Source of the DNA: Bradyrhizobium stylosanthis
Lineage (GTDB): Bacteria; Pseudomonadota; Alphaproteobacteria; Rhizobiales; Xanthobacteraceae
Assembly: GCF_001641335.1 (NCBI RefSeq)
Contig: NZ_LVEM01000010.1
Location: forward strand, 57,012 to 121,011
Length of the DNA stretch: 64,000 nt
Direction of reading: 5' to 3'
A program made the translations under genes and the position numbers. The notes beneath the pieces were generated by a model that saw only the letters and a program-made list of their open reading frames with translations, did no database searches and was not told the origin of the DNA. This document shows, in pieces, positions 41,385-56,300 of this stretch; the stretch's first letter is position 1; the number at the start of each line of letters is the position of its first letter.

Positions 41385-44300
41385 CTAGACTACCAGAAAA
41401 TCCCGCTGCTGAAGCAGATTCGGGCTCACCGCGGTCAGCGTGATCGAGTGGAGGGCGTCGAGCGCAATGGTGGTGTCGGCCGGGTTACCGGCGTTGTGGG
41501 GGTCGGCGGCGATCGCGGCCAGTACGGCCGCAGCGTCCGCATAAACAGAGTGGCTGAGCTGCAGGACGTCGTGCGCCACGTCGAAATTGCCGATGGTCGC
41601 CGTGGCTGCAGTCTGCGCATTGAACTGGAACACGAACGTATCGTTCGCCCCTGACGCCGTCAGCGCAGCGTTGTCCCCCTGCACGGTCACCAGGTGCGAT
41701 CCGTCATTGTTGGTGACATCCTGAGCGATGACCGCGCCATCAGCGCCATAACTGACCAGAGATTTGGCGAAGGGCGGATTGGCGCCGAAATAGAAACTGG
41801 CGACGGTCTCATTCACCGTCGACGGCGTCAGCAGCGTATTCAAATGCGCATCGTCCGTCGGTGTCGTGTTCTGGAATTCGATCTGCAGCGGCCCCGAACC
41901 GACGCCCTGCACCAGAATGTGCGCCGTGCCGCCGGCGACGGAAATCGCGATGTCGGTGTCGTGGCCGCCATTGACGGTCGAGACCGACACCGCATTGGGA
42001 TCGACGCCTTCGAGATGGATGCGGTCGTGCTCGCTGCTGCCCGTTGCCCAGGACAAATCGGTGATCTTGTCGGTTACGCCTGCGGCAAGGTCGCTGCCGC
42101 GGAAGAAGAACACGTCGTCCCCGGTCCCGCCGGTGAGGCTCTGCGCGCCGACACCGTAGTGGATCACGTCGTTGCCCGATCGATCCGGCCCGGCGGTGAT
42201 GGTCGTGGTGTTGGCCGCCGAGTCGTAGGCGAAATGGAAGTCCGACAGCGACGCGATGTCATCGCCGCTGACCGTAAGGCTGACCGATCCGCCCGCGCCG
42301 CTCAGAACCAGAACGCCATTGATGAAGGTTTCACTCGTGGCGTGGAAGCCGTCGACGATGATCTGGTCGCGCGTGCCGAAATGCGCGATCGCGTTGACAG
42401 GCGCGTTCGCGGCGCTGAATTCCAGCGCGGCATGGCCCGCCGCCGAGAAGTCGATCGCGCCGGAGCCGGCCGCGCCGCTCGCGGTGAGGTCGAGCGTGCC
42501 GTTCTCGATCGTGATGCCGCCGGTGAAGGTGTTCGCCGTTCCCAGCACCAGTGTTCCCTCGCCGTCGAGCACCAGATGTCCCGCGCCGGTCTGGCCGCTG
42601 GCATCGTGCGAGCCGGTCATGTCGGCGATCGCGTCGCTGATCGTGATGATGTGCGTCGCGTCGGGAGCGAAAGTGATGGTCTGGTTGCCCTGCAGGAAGA
42701 TGCCGCTGCCGAAGCCCGATCCGGAATTGTGGCCGGCATTCGAGCCCGAACCACCGGCGACGCTGTTGTCATGGGTGCCACCGCTGCCGCCGAAGGTCAG
42801 CGAGCCGCCTTCCTGGACGAAGATCGCGCCGCCGGCGCCGAGGCCGCCGCCGCCCGATTGATAGTTGCCTTGCCCGCCGCCGAAACCGCCGGCGCCATTC
42901 GCGTAGCCCCAGTAGCCGGCACCACCGCCACCGCCGAACCCGCCGGCGCCGCCCGCGCCCCGCAGCCCAGCGCCGCCACCACCGCCGAACCCGCCGGCAC
43001 CTCCGGCGCCGCCCGTGAGATCCGCAGGGCTGACGACGCCGCCGCCACCACCACCGCCAAAACCACCGGCGCCGCCCGACGTGGCGGACCCCGCGCCACC
43101 ACCGATGCCGCCACCAGCGCCGCCGACATAGCCGTAGCGACCGGAGCCCCACGGACTGGTGCCAGTGACGCCGCCGCCACCATCGGTACCTCCAGCACCG
43201 CCACCGGCCGCCGCGCCGATAACGATGCCGCGACCGGGCACGTAGCCAAAATAGCTCCCGCCCGACGCCACGATGCCGATGCCGCCGCCGCCATTGACGT
43301 TGCCAGCGCCGCCCATGCCGCCGCCGCCGCTGCCGGAATAGCCATTGAAATAGCTTCCATTGCCGCCGACCGCCCGATCATGTGCAAAGCTGACATTGTC
43401 GAGGGTGACCGCGCCGCCCGAGGCGATGAAGAGGCCGCCGCCAAGTCCCGCGCCGCCACCGCCGCCGCTGGTGGAGTCGCCACCTTTGGCAACCGCATTG
43501 ATGATGCTGAGATTGTCGATGTCGATGGTGCCGGAATAGACGAACAGGCCGGGAAGCCCGTGGGCGTCCAGGGTATGACCATTGCCATGGATCGTCAGCG
43601 TATCGCCAGCGGCGAGATTGAACGCCGCGAGCTGTGTGCTCAGGACGAGGTCGCCGACGATGTTGAACGTGTAGTGCGTGTTGGCGTGCGAATACGCGCC
43701 GGTCAGGTCGATCGCTGCGATGTCGGCGGCGAGTTCCGCGGCCGTTGCAATCGTAAAGCTGGTGGCGGTCGTCGCAACGTTCACATTGGAGGCCGTCGAT
43801 GCGGCGCTGGTCGCCGAGCCCGCCCCGTTCACCAGCGTTTGCGTCGCCGTGATCGTGTGAGCGCCGGCGCCGAGCGCAAGGCCGTTGGTCGAATAGATCG
43901 CGAAATGGCCGGTCTGGTCCACGGTGCCCGAGCCGATCGCAGTCGTGCCGCCATCCGCATACAGCGTGATGATGTCACCGGCCTTGCCGGTGCCGAAAGC
44001 CTCGACGCGTCCACCGGGATCGTCGACCGAAACCACCGATGTGATGACCGGCGCGACCGGCGCAACCGTCGCCACGAAGCCCGATGCCGTACTGGTGAGA
44101 TGGTCCGCATTGGTCTCTGTCACCGACACGACCTGGGCGCCGGGGTTCAGGCCGGAGCTGGTCGTGATGTCGAAATGCCCGCTGGCATCGACGATTCCCG
44201 AACCGATGGTGACGCCGCCGAGCGTGATCGTCACGACGTTGCCGACTTCGCCCGTGCCGACGAACTCGAGCGCGCCGCCCTCCACCGTTGTTCCGATCTG

Positions 44301-47300
44301 CGCCGTGATCGTCGGCGCGATCGGGTTGACGTTGACGGTGAATGCCGGCGACAGGCCGCTCGCAATGCCGTCGTCGGTCTCCGTCGCGGTAAAAGTGTGA
44401 ATGGCGTCTGCAAACGTCACGGTGGTCGTGATCGAGAATGTGCCGTTGGCGGCGACCGTGCCGGTGCCGACCGCCGTCGTGCCGCCGTCGGCGTAAAGCG
44501 TGATGGTGCCGCCGATATGCTGGGCGGTTCCCTTCACGGTCACGGTGGTGCCGTTGATGGGCTGGCCCACCAGCGCGGTGATGGCCGGCGCATTGGGTGT
44601 CACGTTGACCGACACGCCCGAGGAGATCAGGCTGACGAGGTTGGCAGCATTGGTTTCGGTGGCACGGATGATATGCGCGCCGCCGAGAATGTTGGCGAAG
44701 ATGTCGAAATGACCCGTCGCGTCGACCACGCCGGTGGCGAGCACGGTCGTGCTGCCGTCGGCGAACAGCTTGATGGTCTCGCCGACCTCGCCGGTGCCCT
44801 GCACCTCGATGCGCTGCGAGGTGCCGGAAACGGGAAGCACCGCCGAGATGACCGGCGTGTCCGGAATCACGTTGACCGTGAATTGCGACGACACTGGACT
44901 GACGAGGTTCGCGGCATCGGTCGCCGTTGCGGTCAGGCGGTGCACGCCGTCGGCGAATGTCACCGTCGTCGTGATGTCGAAATGTCCGGTGGCGTCGATG
45001 ACACCGGTTCCGACCGGCGTCGTGCCACCATCGGCGTAGAGTGTGACGGTCTGGTTCGGCTGGCCGGTGCCCTTGACCTCAATGGTGCCGTCATTGTCGG
45101 GCTGGCCGACCAGCGTGGTGATGGCCGGCGCCGACGGAACGACAGTGATGGAGAGACTGTTCGATGCCGTGCTCGGCAGGTTCGACGTCACGACGACCGC
45201 CGTCAGCGTGTGGACCCCGTTGCTCAGTCCCGCCGAGGTCACGATGTCGAACTGGCCGCTGGCGTTGGTGGTGCCGGTGCCGATCACCGTCGTACCACCG
45301 TCGGCAAAGATCTGGATGGTGTGATTGGGCTCGCCCGTGCCCTTCACCTCGATCGGCCCGCCATTGAAGGGATTGTTGACCAGCGCGGTGATCGTGGGTG
45401 CCGTCGGATTGACGTTGACGGTGAAGCCGGCCGACAGCGGACTTACCAGGCCCAGGCTGTCGGTCTCGGTTGCCCGGATGGTATGGACACCGTCGGTCAG
45501 CGCCGGCGTGACGATGTCGAAATTGCCGTTGGCGTCCGCAACGCCGGTCGCAAACACGGTCGAGCTGCCGTCGAGATACAGCTTGATGATCTGGTTGGGC
45601 AGCGCCGTGCCCTTCAGCTCCACGGTGTCGCCGTTGAGCGGATGGCCAATCTGCGTCGTGATCACAGGTGCGCTCGGAAGCACCGTGACCGCGAATCCGG
45701 CTGAGAGCTGCGACGACGACCCGGTCTGCGAAACCGCCTGGAACGTGTAGAAGCCGTCGGCGAGCGGCGAGGTGATGAGATCGAAATTGCCGTTGGCATC
45801 GACGATGCCGGTGCCGAGCACGGTCGTGCCGCCATTGGCGATGATCGTGACCGTGGTGCCCGGAGCGGCCGTGCCGCGCAGCTCGACGCCGCTGCCGTAG
45901 ACCGGCTGGCCGACCACGCCGGTGATTCCGAACGGGACCCGATCGGTCAGCATCACGCCGCCGCTGTAGGCCGTGACGTCGAACTGGAAAAGGGAAAAAT
46001 CGACGCCGGGATTGAGATGCAGATCGACTGAATGAACGCCATCGCTGACGGTCAGGACGTTGCCCGCGCCCATCGTTGCCGTCGTATTTGCGGCAAAGCC
46101 GACGAGCTTGATCGTATCGCCCGGGTTGAAGCCGTTGATCTGGTTGGGCAGCGTCACGCCCGCTTCGAGGATCAGCGTCGCGCCCGAATTGGGGACGAAG
46201 GTGATGATGCCGCTACCGATCGAATTCACCGAGGTGAGATCGATGGTGCTGTTGCCACTCAGCACCATGCCGCCGGTCAGCAGGTTCATGCCGGTGATCG
46301 TCAGCACCGACGTGCCGGATGCACTGATGGTGCCGCCGCCCGTGATCTTGTTCGCCAGCGTGTAGTGCGCCGAGCCCGACAGCGAGAAGGAATCGTTGAC
46401 GAGATCGCCCGCCGTCAGCGACACCGTGCCGGTGTTGGAGATGTCGATCGTCGTGCCGGTGATGGCGCCCGACAGCGTGACGTTGCCGGCGCCCGCGACA
46501 TGGATGACGCCGACGCCTGCACCTGCGATCGTGTCCGAGATGGTCAGGGTGTTACCCAGCAGCGGCGCAAGGGTGACGTTCTGCGAGGCCGCGAAGAGAC
46601 CCGAACCGATGCCCTGCCCGTTTCCGCCGGCAGCGGTCGTGGATGCACCGCCGAGACCGCCGACCGCGGTATTGCCGCCGATCGAACCACTCTGGATCGT
46701 CAAAGATCCGCCGGACGCAACGAAAACGCCGCCGCCAAGTCCGGCGCCGCCGCCGCCGCCTCCGGACGCAACCCTTACCCCGCCGCCGCCGCCGCTGCCC
46801 GCGCCATAACCGCCGCTGCCGCCGAGGCCTGCATAAAGATCGCCGCCGAAGAAAGGTGGACTGCGGGTGATAACCCTGTAAACGCTGGCCCCGCCACCAC
46901 CGCCGCCGCCAAATGAGCCAGCCAGACCGTTGCTTCGCGAGTGCGCGTAGAAGGCCGGCTGGCGCCCCCAACCGCCCGCGCCGCCGATGCCGAATCCGCT
47001 CACAGGGCTCCCCGGCCCGCCGCCGCCGACGTAGCTATTGTAGCCTCCGGCGGCGCCGCCATTGCCACCGGAGCCACCGATCGCAGAGTTGCCGGTGAAC
47101 GCCACGCCGTCGAGCGTCGCGGACGCACCTGCACCAATGAAGAGGCCGCCGCCCAGTCCGGCACCGCCGCCGCCGGCGCCGGCATAGGCGTGGGCAACGG
47201 ACCCACCGTCGCGGCCATGTGCAAGGGTGCCTTCGATCGTCAGCTGGCTGAGCACCAGATTGCCGGATTCAAGATCGAACCCGGAATAGGTCGCCGTGCC

Positions 47301-50300
47301 ATTGACCGAACCGTCGATGGTGTGGCCGCCGCCCTTGATGGTGAGCGTGTCGCCGGCGGCAAGAAAAAGCGCCGCCATGTTGCTGGTCAGCTTCAGATCG
47401 GCGGTCAGGTCGATCTCGTAGTCGATGTTCGTGCCGTAGTAGAAGCCGCCGGGATTGATGGCCGCGAGCGCCGCATTGAATTCCGCCATCGTGCCGACGG
47501 TGAAGGTCGCGATGGGATGGCCGGTGAAGGCCGGCGTGCCCATGGACGCGCCGGTCGCGAAGGTGAAAGCCGGCCCATTGCCGTTGACGGCGCCGTTCAG
47601 CGTGTGTCCGTTGGTATTGATGGTGAGCGTATCGCCGGCGGCAAAATTCAGCATGCCCGCCGACAGGCTGCCGAGCGCGGTGTCTCCCTCGAGATTGATG
47701 ACGTAGTTGATGTTCGGCGAGGAGAAGAAACCTCCGACATTGATGGCATTGAAGGCTGTCGTCAGCTCCGCAACGCTTGCAACGTCGAACGTGGGGATCG
47801 CATTTCCGACCAGCAGGGCGTTTCCGCCGGACACACCTGCCACAAAACTGAATCCGCCGCCGGCGCCGTTGACGGCGCCGTCCAGGGTATGGCCCGCGGT
47901 ATTCACCGTGATCGTATCCCCGGCGACGAGGGTAAGCTTCGCCAGTCCCGCCACCAGCGGAATGTCTCCGTCGAGATTGATCACGTATTCGACGGACAGG
48001 TTCGAGACAGGATTGGAGTTGACGGTCTGGATCGTGGCGACCAGTTGGTCCGTCGTCGAGACGTTGTAGATCGGCTCGACTGTCAGCGTGCCGCTACCGG
48101 TGTGGGTGAAGACCTCGCTGCCGTAGAATGCGCCCCGCAACAGCACATCGCCGGAGCCAGAGACGTTGATGGCACTGGCCGTGATCCTGGTGAGGACAGT
48201 GACATCGCCGGCGCCGGTTATGTTGAGGACATTCGTTCCGATGCCCTGCGCCAGCACGACCGCGCCGGCGCCCTGAATATTGAACGTGCTTTGGGTGCCG
48301 CCCACGAACTGATCGACCGTGAGGGTCTGTCCGGCGCTGGACGTCAGGCCGACCGTGCCGCCGTAGTTGAAGAGATCGTTGCCGATGCCCTGGCCCGCCG
48401 CACCATTGGCGGCGCCGCCAAAGCTGATACTGCCGCCACCGGCACCGCCCGTTGCACCATTGTTGGAGAAGGTCCAGTCGTTGATATCAAGCTCGCCACC
48501 CGGCGCGACGAAGACAGCGCCGCCAAGGCCCGCACCACCGCCGCCCCCGCCTCCCGCGGCAACGGAAAAGCCTCCAGCCCCGCCGGTCCCGCCGCCATAG
48601 CCGCCGCTGGCGCCTCCGCCGGGACCGGTGTTCCCGCCGGCGCGAAGGCCGCCTCCGCCCCCGCCGCCGCCGAAACTGCCGACGCTTCCGTCGTGAAGGC
48701 TAGACCCACCCGCCCCGCCATAACCGAACCCCAGTTGACCCGGGCCGGATGTCCCGCCCGCCCTGGGCCCCCCGTAAGTGATTGCGGTGCCGCCAACGCC
48801 ACCATTTCCGCCGAAGACATGGTTGTCGGTGAAAGCGACGTCGGTCAGGGTCGCCGAGCTGCCGGCGCCTACGAATAGTGCGCCACCCGCGCCCAGGCCA
48901 CCACCACCACCGCCGGACGACGTACTGCCTGCGGATGACCCGTCACCGCCATGCCGGACGAAGTCGGCGGCCGTCAGGTGGTCGATCGTGACGTCGCCGG
49001 ATTCCAGGACGAAGCCGGAATAGGTGGAAGCCCCGCTGATCTCATGGCCAAGACCGTGGATCGTCAGCGTGTCGCCCAGCGCCAGATTGATGTCGGGCAG
49101 CGCGCCGTCGAGCGTGAAGCTGCCGACGATATCGATCTCGTAATTCTGGTTCGCGGATGAGAACACGCCGCCGACGCTGATTTCGTTGATCGCGCGAACG
49201 AGCTGCGCGGTGGACGACACATGGTAGACCGGCACCTCGTTGAGCTTCAGTTCGGTGCCGCCGGTCCCATCGGACACCAGCAGGAATCCGTGCGGCGCGA
49301 TGTTCTGCTCGGCCGGATCGAAGTGGACGGTCGCAACCGGCACGCCGCCGGGGCCGGTCAGCGTCAGCACGTTGTTGACGAAGCTGCCGATGCCGGTGGC
49401 GTTGATCGTCGCAAAGTCGATGGTGTCGCCGACGCCGAAGCCATGCACGACCGCGCTCGGCATCGCGCCTGTCACGGACAGGGTCTGCATCCCTGTGCCG
49501 AAATTAATCGATTGAAGGCCAGACAGTCCGCCGTTGAAGTTGGCGAAAGTGTCGCCATCGCCGAGATCGAGTGAGCCACCGAGCGAGACCGAGGTCGTGA
49601 AGGTGACCGTGATGGCCGGCCCCGCGAACCCGAGATCACCGCTCCCGGTCAACGCATTGCCGAACGTGCCGGAATGAGCAATGACGAGGTCGCCATTGTC
49701 GACGACCGCTCCGCTGCCGAGCGTCCCCTGGCCGCCGAGCGTGAGCTTGGCGCCGGCGTCGATCGTGGTGCCGCCGACATAGGAATTGGCGCCGTCGAAC
49801 TCGACAGTGCCCGGCCCCTTGATCTCGATCGAAATGCTGCCGCCGTTGCCGCCCTGGTCGGCGATCGCGTCTGCGATCGTGATCGCATTCCCTAACGTCG
49901 GCGCGAGAACGATCGACTGATTTCCCTGGAGGAAGATGCCGCTGCCGAGCCCCTGGCCGGCGCCAGGCATAGAGTACAACTGATGAGCCGCCTGGATGGC
50001 ACCCGCAGCGCCTCCGGCCACGGAGCCGCCGGACAGCGATCCGCTTTCGAGGATCAGCGTGCCCCCCTCCTGGACGAAGATGCCACCGCCGGCACCAAGC
50101 CCGCCGCCACCGACATTGCCGATCTTTGACTGGTAATACCCGCCGGCACGATAGGCGAAGGAGACGCCGCCATTGCCCGCGCCAAATCCCCCGATGCCGA
50201 ACCAACCGCGGAGGCCGCCGCCGCCACCGCCGCCGCCGAAGCCGCCCTGTGCACCGATGGTTCCGGCTTTCCGGGAGGCGAGATAGGCGTTACCGCCGCC

Positions 50301-53300
50301 GCCACCACCACCAAAGGTGCCGGAGGCCGGGGACGATCCGCGATACGACGTCGCCCCGGCCCCGCCTCCGCCCGGAAGATTCGACAGGCCGAGGCCGCCG
50401 CCGGCGCCGCCCGCATAGCCCCAGCCGGTGTAGCCGACGTGGCTTCCAATGCTATAGAAATGTTGCACCCCGGTCGTCGAGCCAGGGGCACCATTGATGC
50501 CCATGCCGCCGCCGCCACCACCGCCTTGATAAATCCTGCCGGCCGGGTTCACGCCGCCGCCGTTGCCGCCCCGGGCGGCGTTGTAGAGGAAGGTCACGTT
50601 GGCGATCGTCGCCGTGGCGCCCGCCGCGACGAACAGGCCGCCACCAAGTCCGGCGCCGCCGCCGCCACCGCCGATGGCGCCAGCGCCGCCCTGCGCAAGC
50701 GTGTGCGCAATCGTCATGTCCTTGAACGTGACGGTGCCGGCATATTCGAAGAAGCCACGATGGGTATTGGCGCCGTCGAGCGTGAAGCCAGCACCATCGA
50801 CGGTCAATTTGCTGCCGCTGGCGAGATTGATGGCGGCAAGATCCGAGCTCAGCGACGCCAGCGAAATATTGCCGGCGAAATGGATGACGTAGTTGAGATT
50901 CGCGCCATAGGCGTTGCCGCCCGAGCTCATCGCCGTCAGTGCGGCGTTGAGCTCGGCCGCGGTGCTCACCGTGAAGCTGGTCTGCGCCAGGCGGATGTTG
51001 GTGCCGCCATTGCCGTCCGCGACCAGGGCAAGGTTGAGATCGAAATGCTGCGCCGGATCGAAATGCAGCGTCGCCACCGCAGTGCCGCTGACATTCTTCA
51101 GCGTCATGACGTTGTTCGCATCGATCGTGAAGGAGGTCGCGACAACCGACCTGAGATCGATGGTATCCCCGACGTCGAAGCCCTTGAGGGTGACGGCGGG
51201 AACGCCGGTGTCGAACACGGCGGTGATGATATGACCTTGGCCGAAATTGAACGTGCCCGTTCCGGTCACGGCGGCCTGGAATTCGAACGTGCCATCGTGG
51301 TCGAGGGTAACCACGCCGTTGTCCGTGATCGCGTTCACGATCGTACCCGGCGCCTCGAACCGCAGCGTGCCGTTGTCGATGATGGCGCCGGTGCCGGCGC
51401 TGCCGCCGGCCTCGACCTCGAGCGTGCTGCCGCTGTCGATGGTGGTGCCGCCGACATAGCTGTTGGCACCGGAGAAATGCACCGTGCCCGCGCCGCCAAT
51501 GTCGACGTGGCCACTGCCGCCATTGCCGCCCTGGTCGGCGATCGTATCGGCAATGACGGCGTCCGCGCCCGCAGTCGGCGCGAACGTGATGCTCTGGTTG
51601 CCCTGGATGAAGATGCCGGAGCCGAGCGCCTGTCCGTCGCCCCCGCCGCGGCTGCCCAGCCCTCCCGTTGCCGAATTGCCCGAGACCGAACTGCCGGCAA
51701 TCGTCAGCGAGCCGCCTTCCTGCACGAACACCGCGCCGCCTGCACCGAGGCCGCCGCCGCCACCGGCAAACCCAAGCTGATCGCGGCTTCCGCCAGCACC
51801 ACCGCCGAACCCGCCAGCGCCACCCGCGCCGGCGGTACTGCGCCCGCCGCCGCCACCGAAGCCGCCGGCACCGCCCGTTGTTCCCGCTCCGAAGCCGTAA
51901 GAGCCTGCGGCTCCGCCGCCACCGCCGAAACCGCCGTCGCCGCCGACGCTGAAGGTTCTTACATTTGTGGTGTTCTGGTTGGCGCTCGCACCGCCACCGC
52001 CGCCACCGCCAAACCCGCCATCCGCACCTGGAGAGAGGCTGCTGCCGCCCGAGGGTATGCCTCCGGCAGCGGCCTGCGAATAGCTCGCGTGCCCCGGGAC
52101 GTTGACACCGAGCGTACCGCCCGGGGCGCCTTTGATGTAGATGAAGGTGCCGCCGCCGGCACTATAGCTGCCACTGGCGAAAGCGCTGCTGCCGGCGGTG
52201 CCCATGCCGCCACCGCCGCCACCTTGGCCTGAGCTCGAGCCGCCCCCGAAATAGCCTCCGGCGCCGCCCTTGGCCGCGTCGCCCGTGAACGTCACGGCAT
52301 CGATCGCGACGGCCGCGCCCGCCGCCACGAACAGGCCGCCACCAAGACCCGCACCACCGCCGCCGCCTTCGACGCCGCCGGCGCCGCCCTGGGCCAGCGT
52401 GTGCGCGATGTTCAGATTGTTGATCGAGACGTTGCCGCCGAACACGAACAGACCGCGATAAGCATTTCCGCCGTCAAGCGAATAGCCCGCGCCGTTGATG
52501 ACGAGATGGCTGCCGCTGGCCAGATTGATCGCGGTCAGATTGGCGCCGAGCGAGGCAATGGAGATGTTGCCCGCGAACTCGATCGAATAGTTGGTGTTGG
52601 CGGCAGCGGCTCCGCCACCCACGCTGATGGCGAGCAGGGTCGCATTGAGCTCCGCGGCGTTGTGGACGGTGTAGACGTTGGAGGGCTTGATCACGGTGCC
52701 GCCGGAGCCGTCGGCCGAGAATGCGAAGCCGTAGGTCGGTCCGCTGAAGTGCAGATCGACGCTATGGGTACCGTCGGTGACGTGCAGAACGCCGGTCGAT
52801 GAATTGAACGACTGGGAGAACTGTCCGGAACTGTAGTTGATCCCGACCAAGTCGATCGCGTCGGTCGCGGCGCTGAAGCCCGCGATAGTGCCGGCAAAGC
52901 TCGCTGGCGCGTCGATCTTGAGCGTCGCGAGTCCGCCATTGAACGTGATGGTCTGGCCGGATGCGACGCCCGCGCCGAACTCGACCGTGCCGCCATTGCC
53001 GACGGTCACCGCCCCGGTGCCGGTGACGTTGCCCGCAACCAGCAGCTTGCCGCCGCCGTCCGCCTGCAGCGTGCCGGTGTTGGTGACGTTGCCGGCGAGA
53101 TCGAGCGTACCCGCCTTGGCGTCGATGACGCCGCTGTTGTTGACCGCCGTGCTGACGATCGTGGTGCCGCTGCCGGTCTTGTCGTAGTTGCCGGCGACGT
53201 TGAGGGTTCCGCTGCCGGCGCTCGACGCGATGTTGAAGGCACTTCCGCCGGTCGTGGCATCGGTGAAGGTGACGCCGGCATCGATCTTGAAGGCCGCGCC

Positions 53301-56300
53301 GTTGTTCAGTCGCAGCGTATCGCCGGAGAAGGCGCCGGTCTGGCCGGATCCGTGCAGCTCGAGCGTCCTGCCGTCGAGCGTGAAGGTCTCGTTATTGGCA
53401 TCGAAGAAGGTCGCGAGCCCGTTGACGATGGTCGTGCCGCTGCCGCTTTCGGTGCCGCCGGTAAAGGTCGCCCCGTTGGCGTCGATCAGCGTGCCGGTGC
53501 CCGACAGAGTGCCGCCGGACTGGGTCAGGCTGTTGATGGTTTCCGAGACGGCGCCGAGGTTGATGTTGCCCGGCAGCACGAAATCATTGGTGACGGCGAC
53601 ATTGACCAGCACCGGCACGCTGGTCACGCTGCCGTCCGTCGCGGACACGGTGAAGCTCGCGGCCGGGTTCAGCGTGCCGTCGCTGACGAAGATCACCTGG
53701 CCCGCGGCGAGCTGCGCCTGGGTGAAGCTCGTGATCGCAACGCCGGGCGCACTCGACAGCGCCACGTAACCGCGTTGCGTGCTGCTGACGTTGAAGGTGA
53801 GCTGGCTCGCACTGTTGTCGACGTCGCTGACGCTGAGGTCGGCCGTGGTGATGGTCGTCGCCAGGCCTTGCAGCAACGCCGTCGCATTGTCGCCGGACAG
53901 CACCGGCGCATCGTTGGCGCCAGTGATCGTGATGGTGACGACCTGCGCGCTGCCGTCGCTTCCCCTCACGGAGAAGGTGTCGGTCATCGTCGCGCCGGCG
54001 GCGAGCGCCTGCACCGTGGAATTGTTGTTATCGAGCGTGTACCTCCAGACGCCGGCCGAAGACACGGTGTAGGTGCCGTAGCCACCGGTGCTGGCGGTCT
54101 GGGCGGCGACGGCCACGAAGGTGACGGAGGAGGTGTCGGGATCGAACAGCGTCAGCGAGCCGGTCGCGGTCGGCGTCCCCGGCACCGCGTTGGCGACGCC
54201 GCCCGCCTCGACGACCGAACCGATCGTCGTACCACTCATCGTGGCCGGATCGTCGGTACCGAGGATGTTGATGGTGACGGACGAAGTGGTGCCGTCCGCA
54301 CTCGCGACGGAGAAGATGTCCGTGTAGGTTTGCCCGCCCACGAACTCGTCATGTGCGGAGCTCGCGACATAGCTCCAGGTGCCATCCGCGGCGAGCGTAA
54401 AGGTGCCGTACTGCCCGGCCGTGCCGGCCTGCGCGACGAAGGATTGCGGACTGTCGGGATCCTGGATCGTCAGCGTGCCGCCGGTCGACAGCGGCGCATT
54501 GGTCTCAGCCAGATTACGTGTCACCGCCGATATCACGGCGACATCGTCGGTGCCATTGATCGTGATCGTGACGACCTGCGGCGTGCCGTCGACGGTCGTG
54601 ACCGTGAACGTGTCCGTCAGCGTGCCGCCGGCATTGAGCGCCTGAACCGCGGCATTGCTGTTGTCGAGTGTGTAGGTCCAGACCCCGGCCGACGTGACGG
54701 TGTAGGTGCCGAAACCGCCGAGGCTGGCCGTCTGTGTCGTTACCGTCGTGAAGGTGTTGGCGGGATTGTCGACGTCGGTGTCCGTCAGCGTGCCGCTCGC
54801 GCTCGGCGTCCCCGCCACCGCGTTGTTGAGGCCGCCTGCTTCGGTCACCGAACCTGTGCTGATGCCCGATATCGAAGCCGCGTCGTTGCTGCCGAGGATA
54901 TTGACCGTGACGGACGAGGCCGTGCCGTCCGAACTCACCACGGTGAACGTGTCGGTGTAGGTCTGCCCGGCGACGAATTCGTCATGTGCCGAACTCGCGA
55001 CATAGGTCCATGCGCCGTTCTGGGCAACGGTGAAGGTGCCGTAGTGCCCGACAGTACCCGCCTGCGCCACGAAGGTTTCGGGATTGTCGACGTCATGGAT
55101 GGTCAGCGTGCCACCGGTCGACAACACTGAATCAGTCTCGGTCAGGCCGACAGTGTCTGCCGACAGCACCGCTGCATCGTTGGCGCCGTTGATGGTGATC
55201 GTGACCAGCTGCGCGGTACCGTCGACGGTCGTCACAGTGAACGTGTCGGTCAGCGTCCCGCCGGCATTGAGCGCCTGAACCGCGCTATTGCTGTTGTCGA
55301 GATTGTAGGTCCAGACGCCGCCCGACGTCATGGTGAAGGTGCCGTAGCCGTGATCGCTCGCCGAGGCGGTCCCGACCGCCGTGAAGGTGTTGGCGGGATT
55401 GTCGACGTCGGTGTCCGTCAGCATGCCGCTCGCGTTCGGCGTCCCCGCCACCGCGTTGTTGACGCCGCCTGCTTCCGTGACCGCGCCGGTGCTGGTCCCC
55501 GACACCACGGCGGGATCATTGACCGCCTGCACGGTGATATTGACGGTCGCCACGTTGGAATCGGCGAGGCCGTCATTGACCTTGTAGGTGAAGCTATCGG
55601 AGCCGTTGTAGTCGCCAACCGGCGCATAGGTGAACGAGCCGTCGGCATTCAGCGTCAGGGTGCCGTGGGCCGGACCGTTGACGAGGATGGCGTGCAGCGC
55701 ATCGCCGTCGAGGTCGGTGGCCCCGGCGAGCACGCCCGTGCCGGGTACCACCAGCGCATGGTCTTCGTCGGTCGTGTAGCTGCGCGCGATCGCCAACGGC
55801 GCGTCATTGGTGCCGTTGATCGTGATCGTCACATATTGCGTCGTGCTGGTCGCGGTGCCGTCGTTGACGACGACCGCATAGGTCAGCGTGAGCGTCTGAC
55901 CCTGCTTCAGGAAGTCGAGATCAGCCGCGGCGGGCTGGTAGATCCAGCCGAACGTCGTGGCGGCGCCGGTGGACAGGTGCCCGCTGGTGTCGATCGCAAA
56001 AGCGGCATTGTCGATGAGTGCCAGTGCGCCGGCCGGCAGGCTGAAGGCCTGGCCATCCAGTTTGACGACGGGCCCGCCGACCGTCGAAGCCGTCAGCGTG
56101 TCGCCGACGTCGAGATCGACCACCGAGATCGAGCCCGTCAGCGAGATAACCTGCGCATGCGCGTCGGCATCCTCACTGGTCGTTGCGGTGCCGCCGGTCA
56201 CCACGGGCACGTCATTGGCGCCGACGATGGTGATCGTGAGGGTCTGTTGGCCGCTGGTGAGAAGGCCGTCGCTGACCTCGACCGTGTAGGTCAGAACCAG

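Noticed and set aside
42760..43500. Dense GCC/CCG repeats resembling a repeat array
   Set aside because: They encode the adhesin's glycine blocks; there are no regular spacers or direct repeats of CRISPR type.
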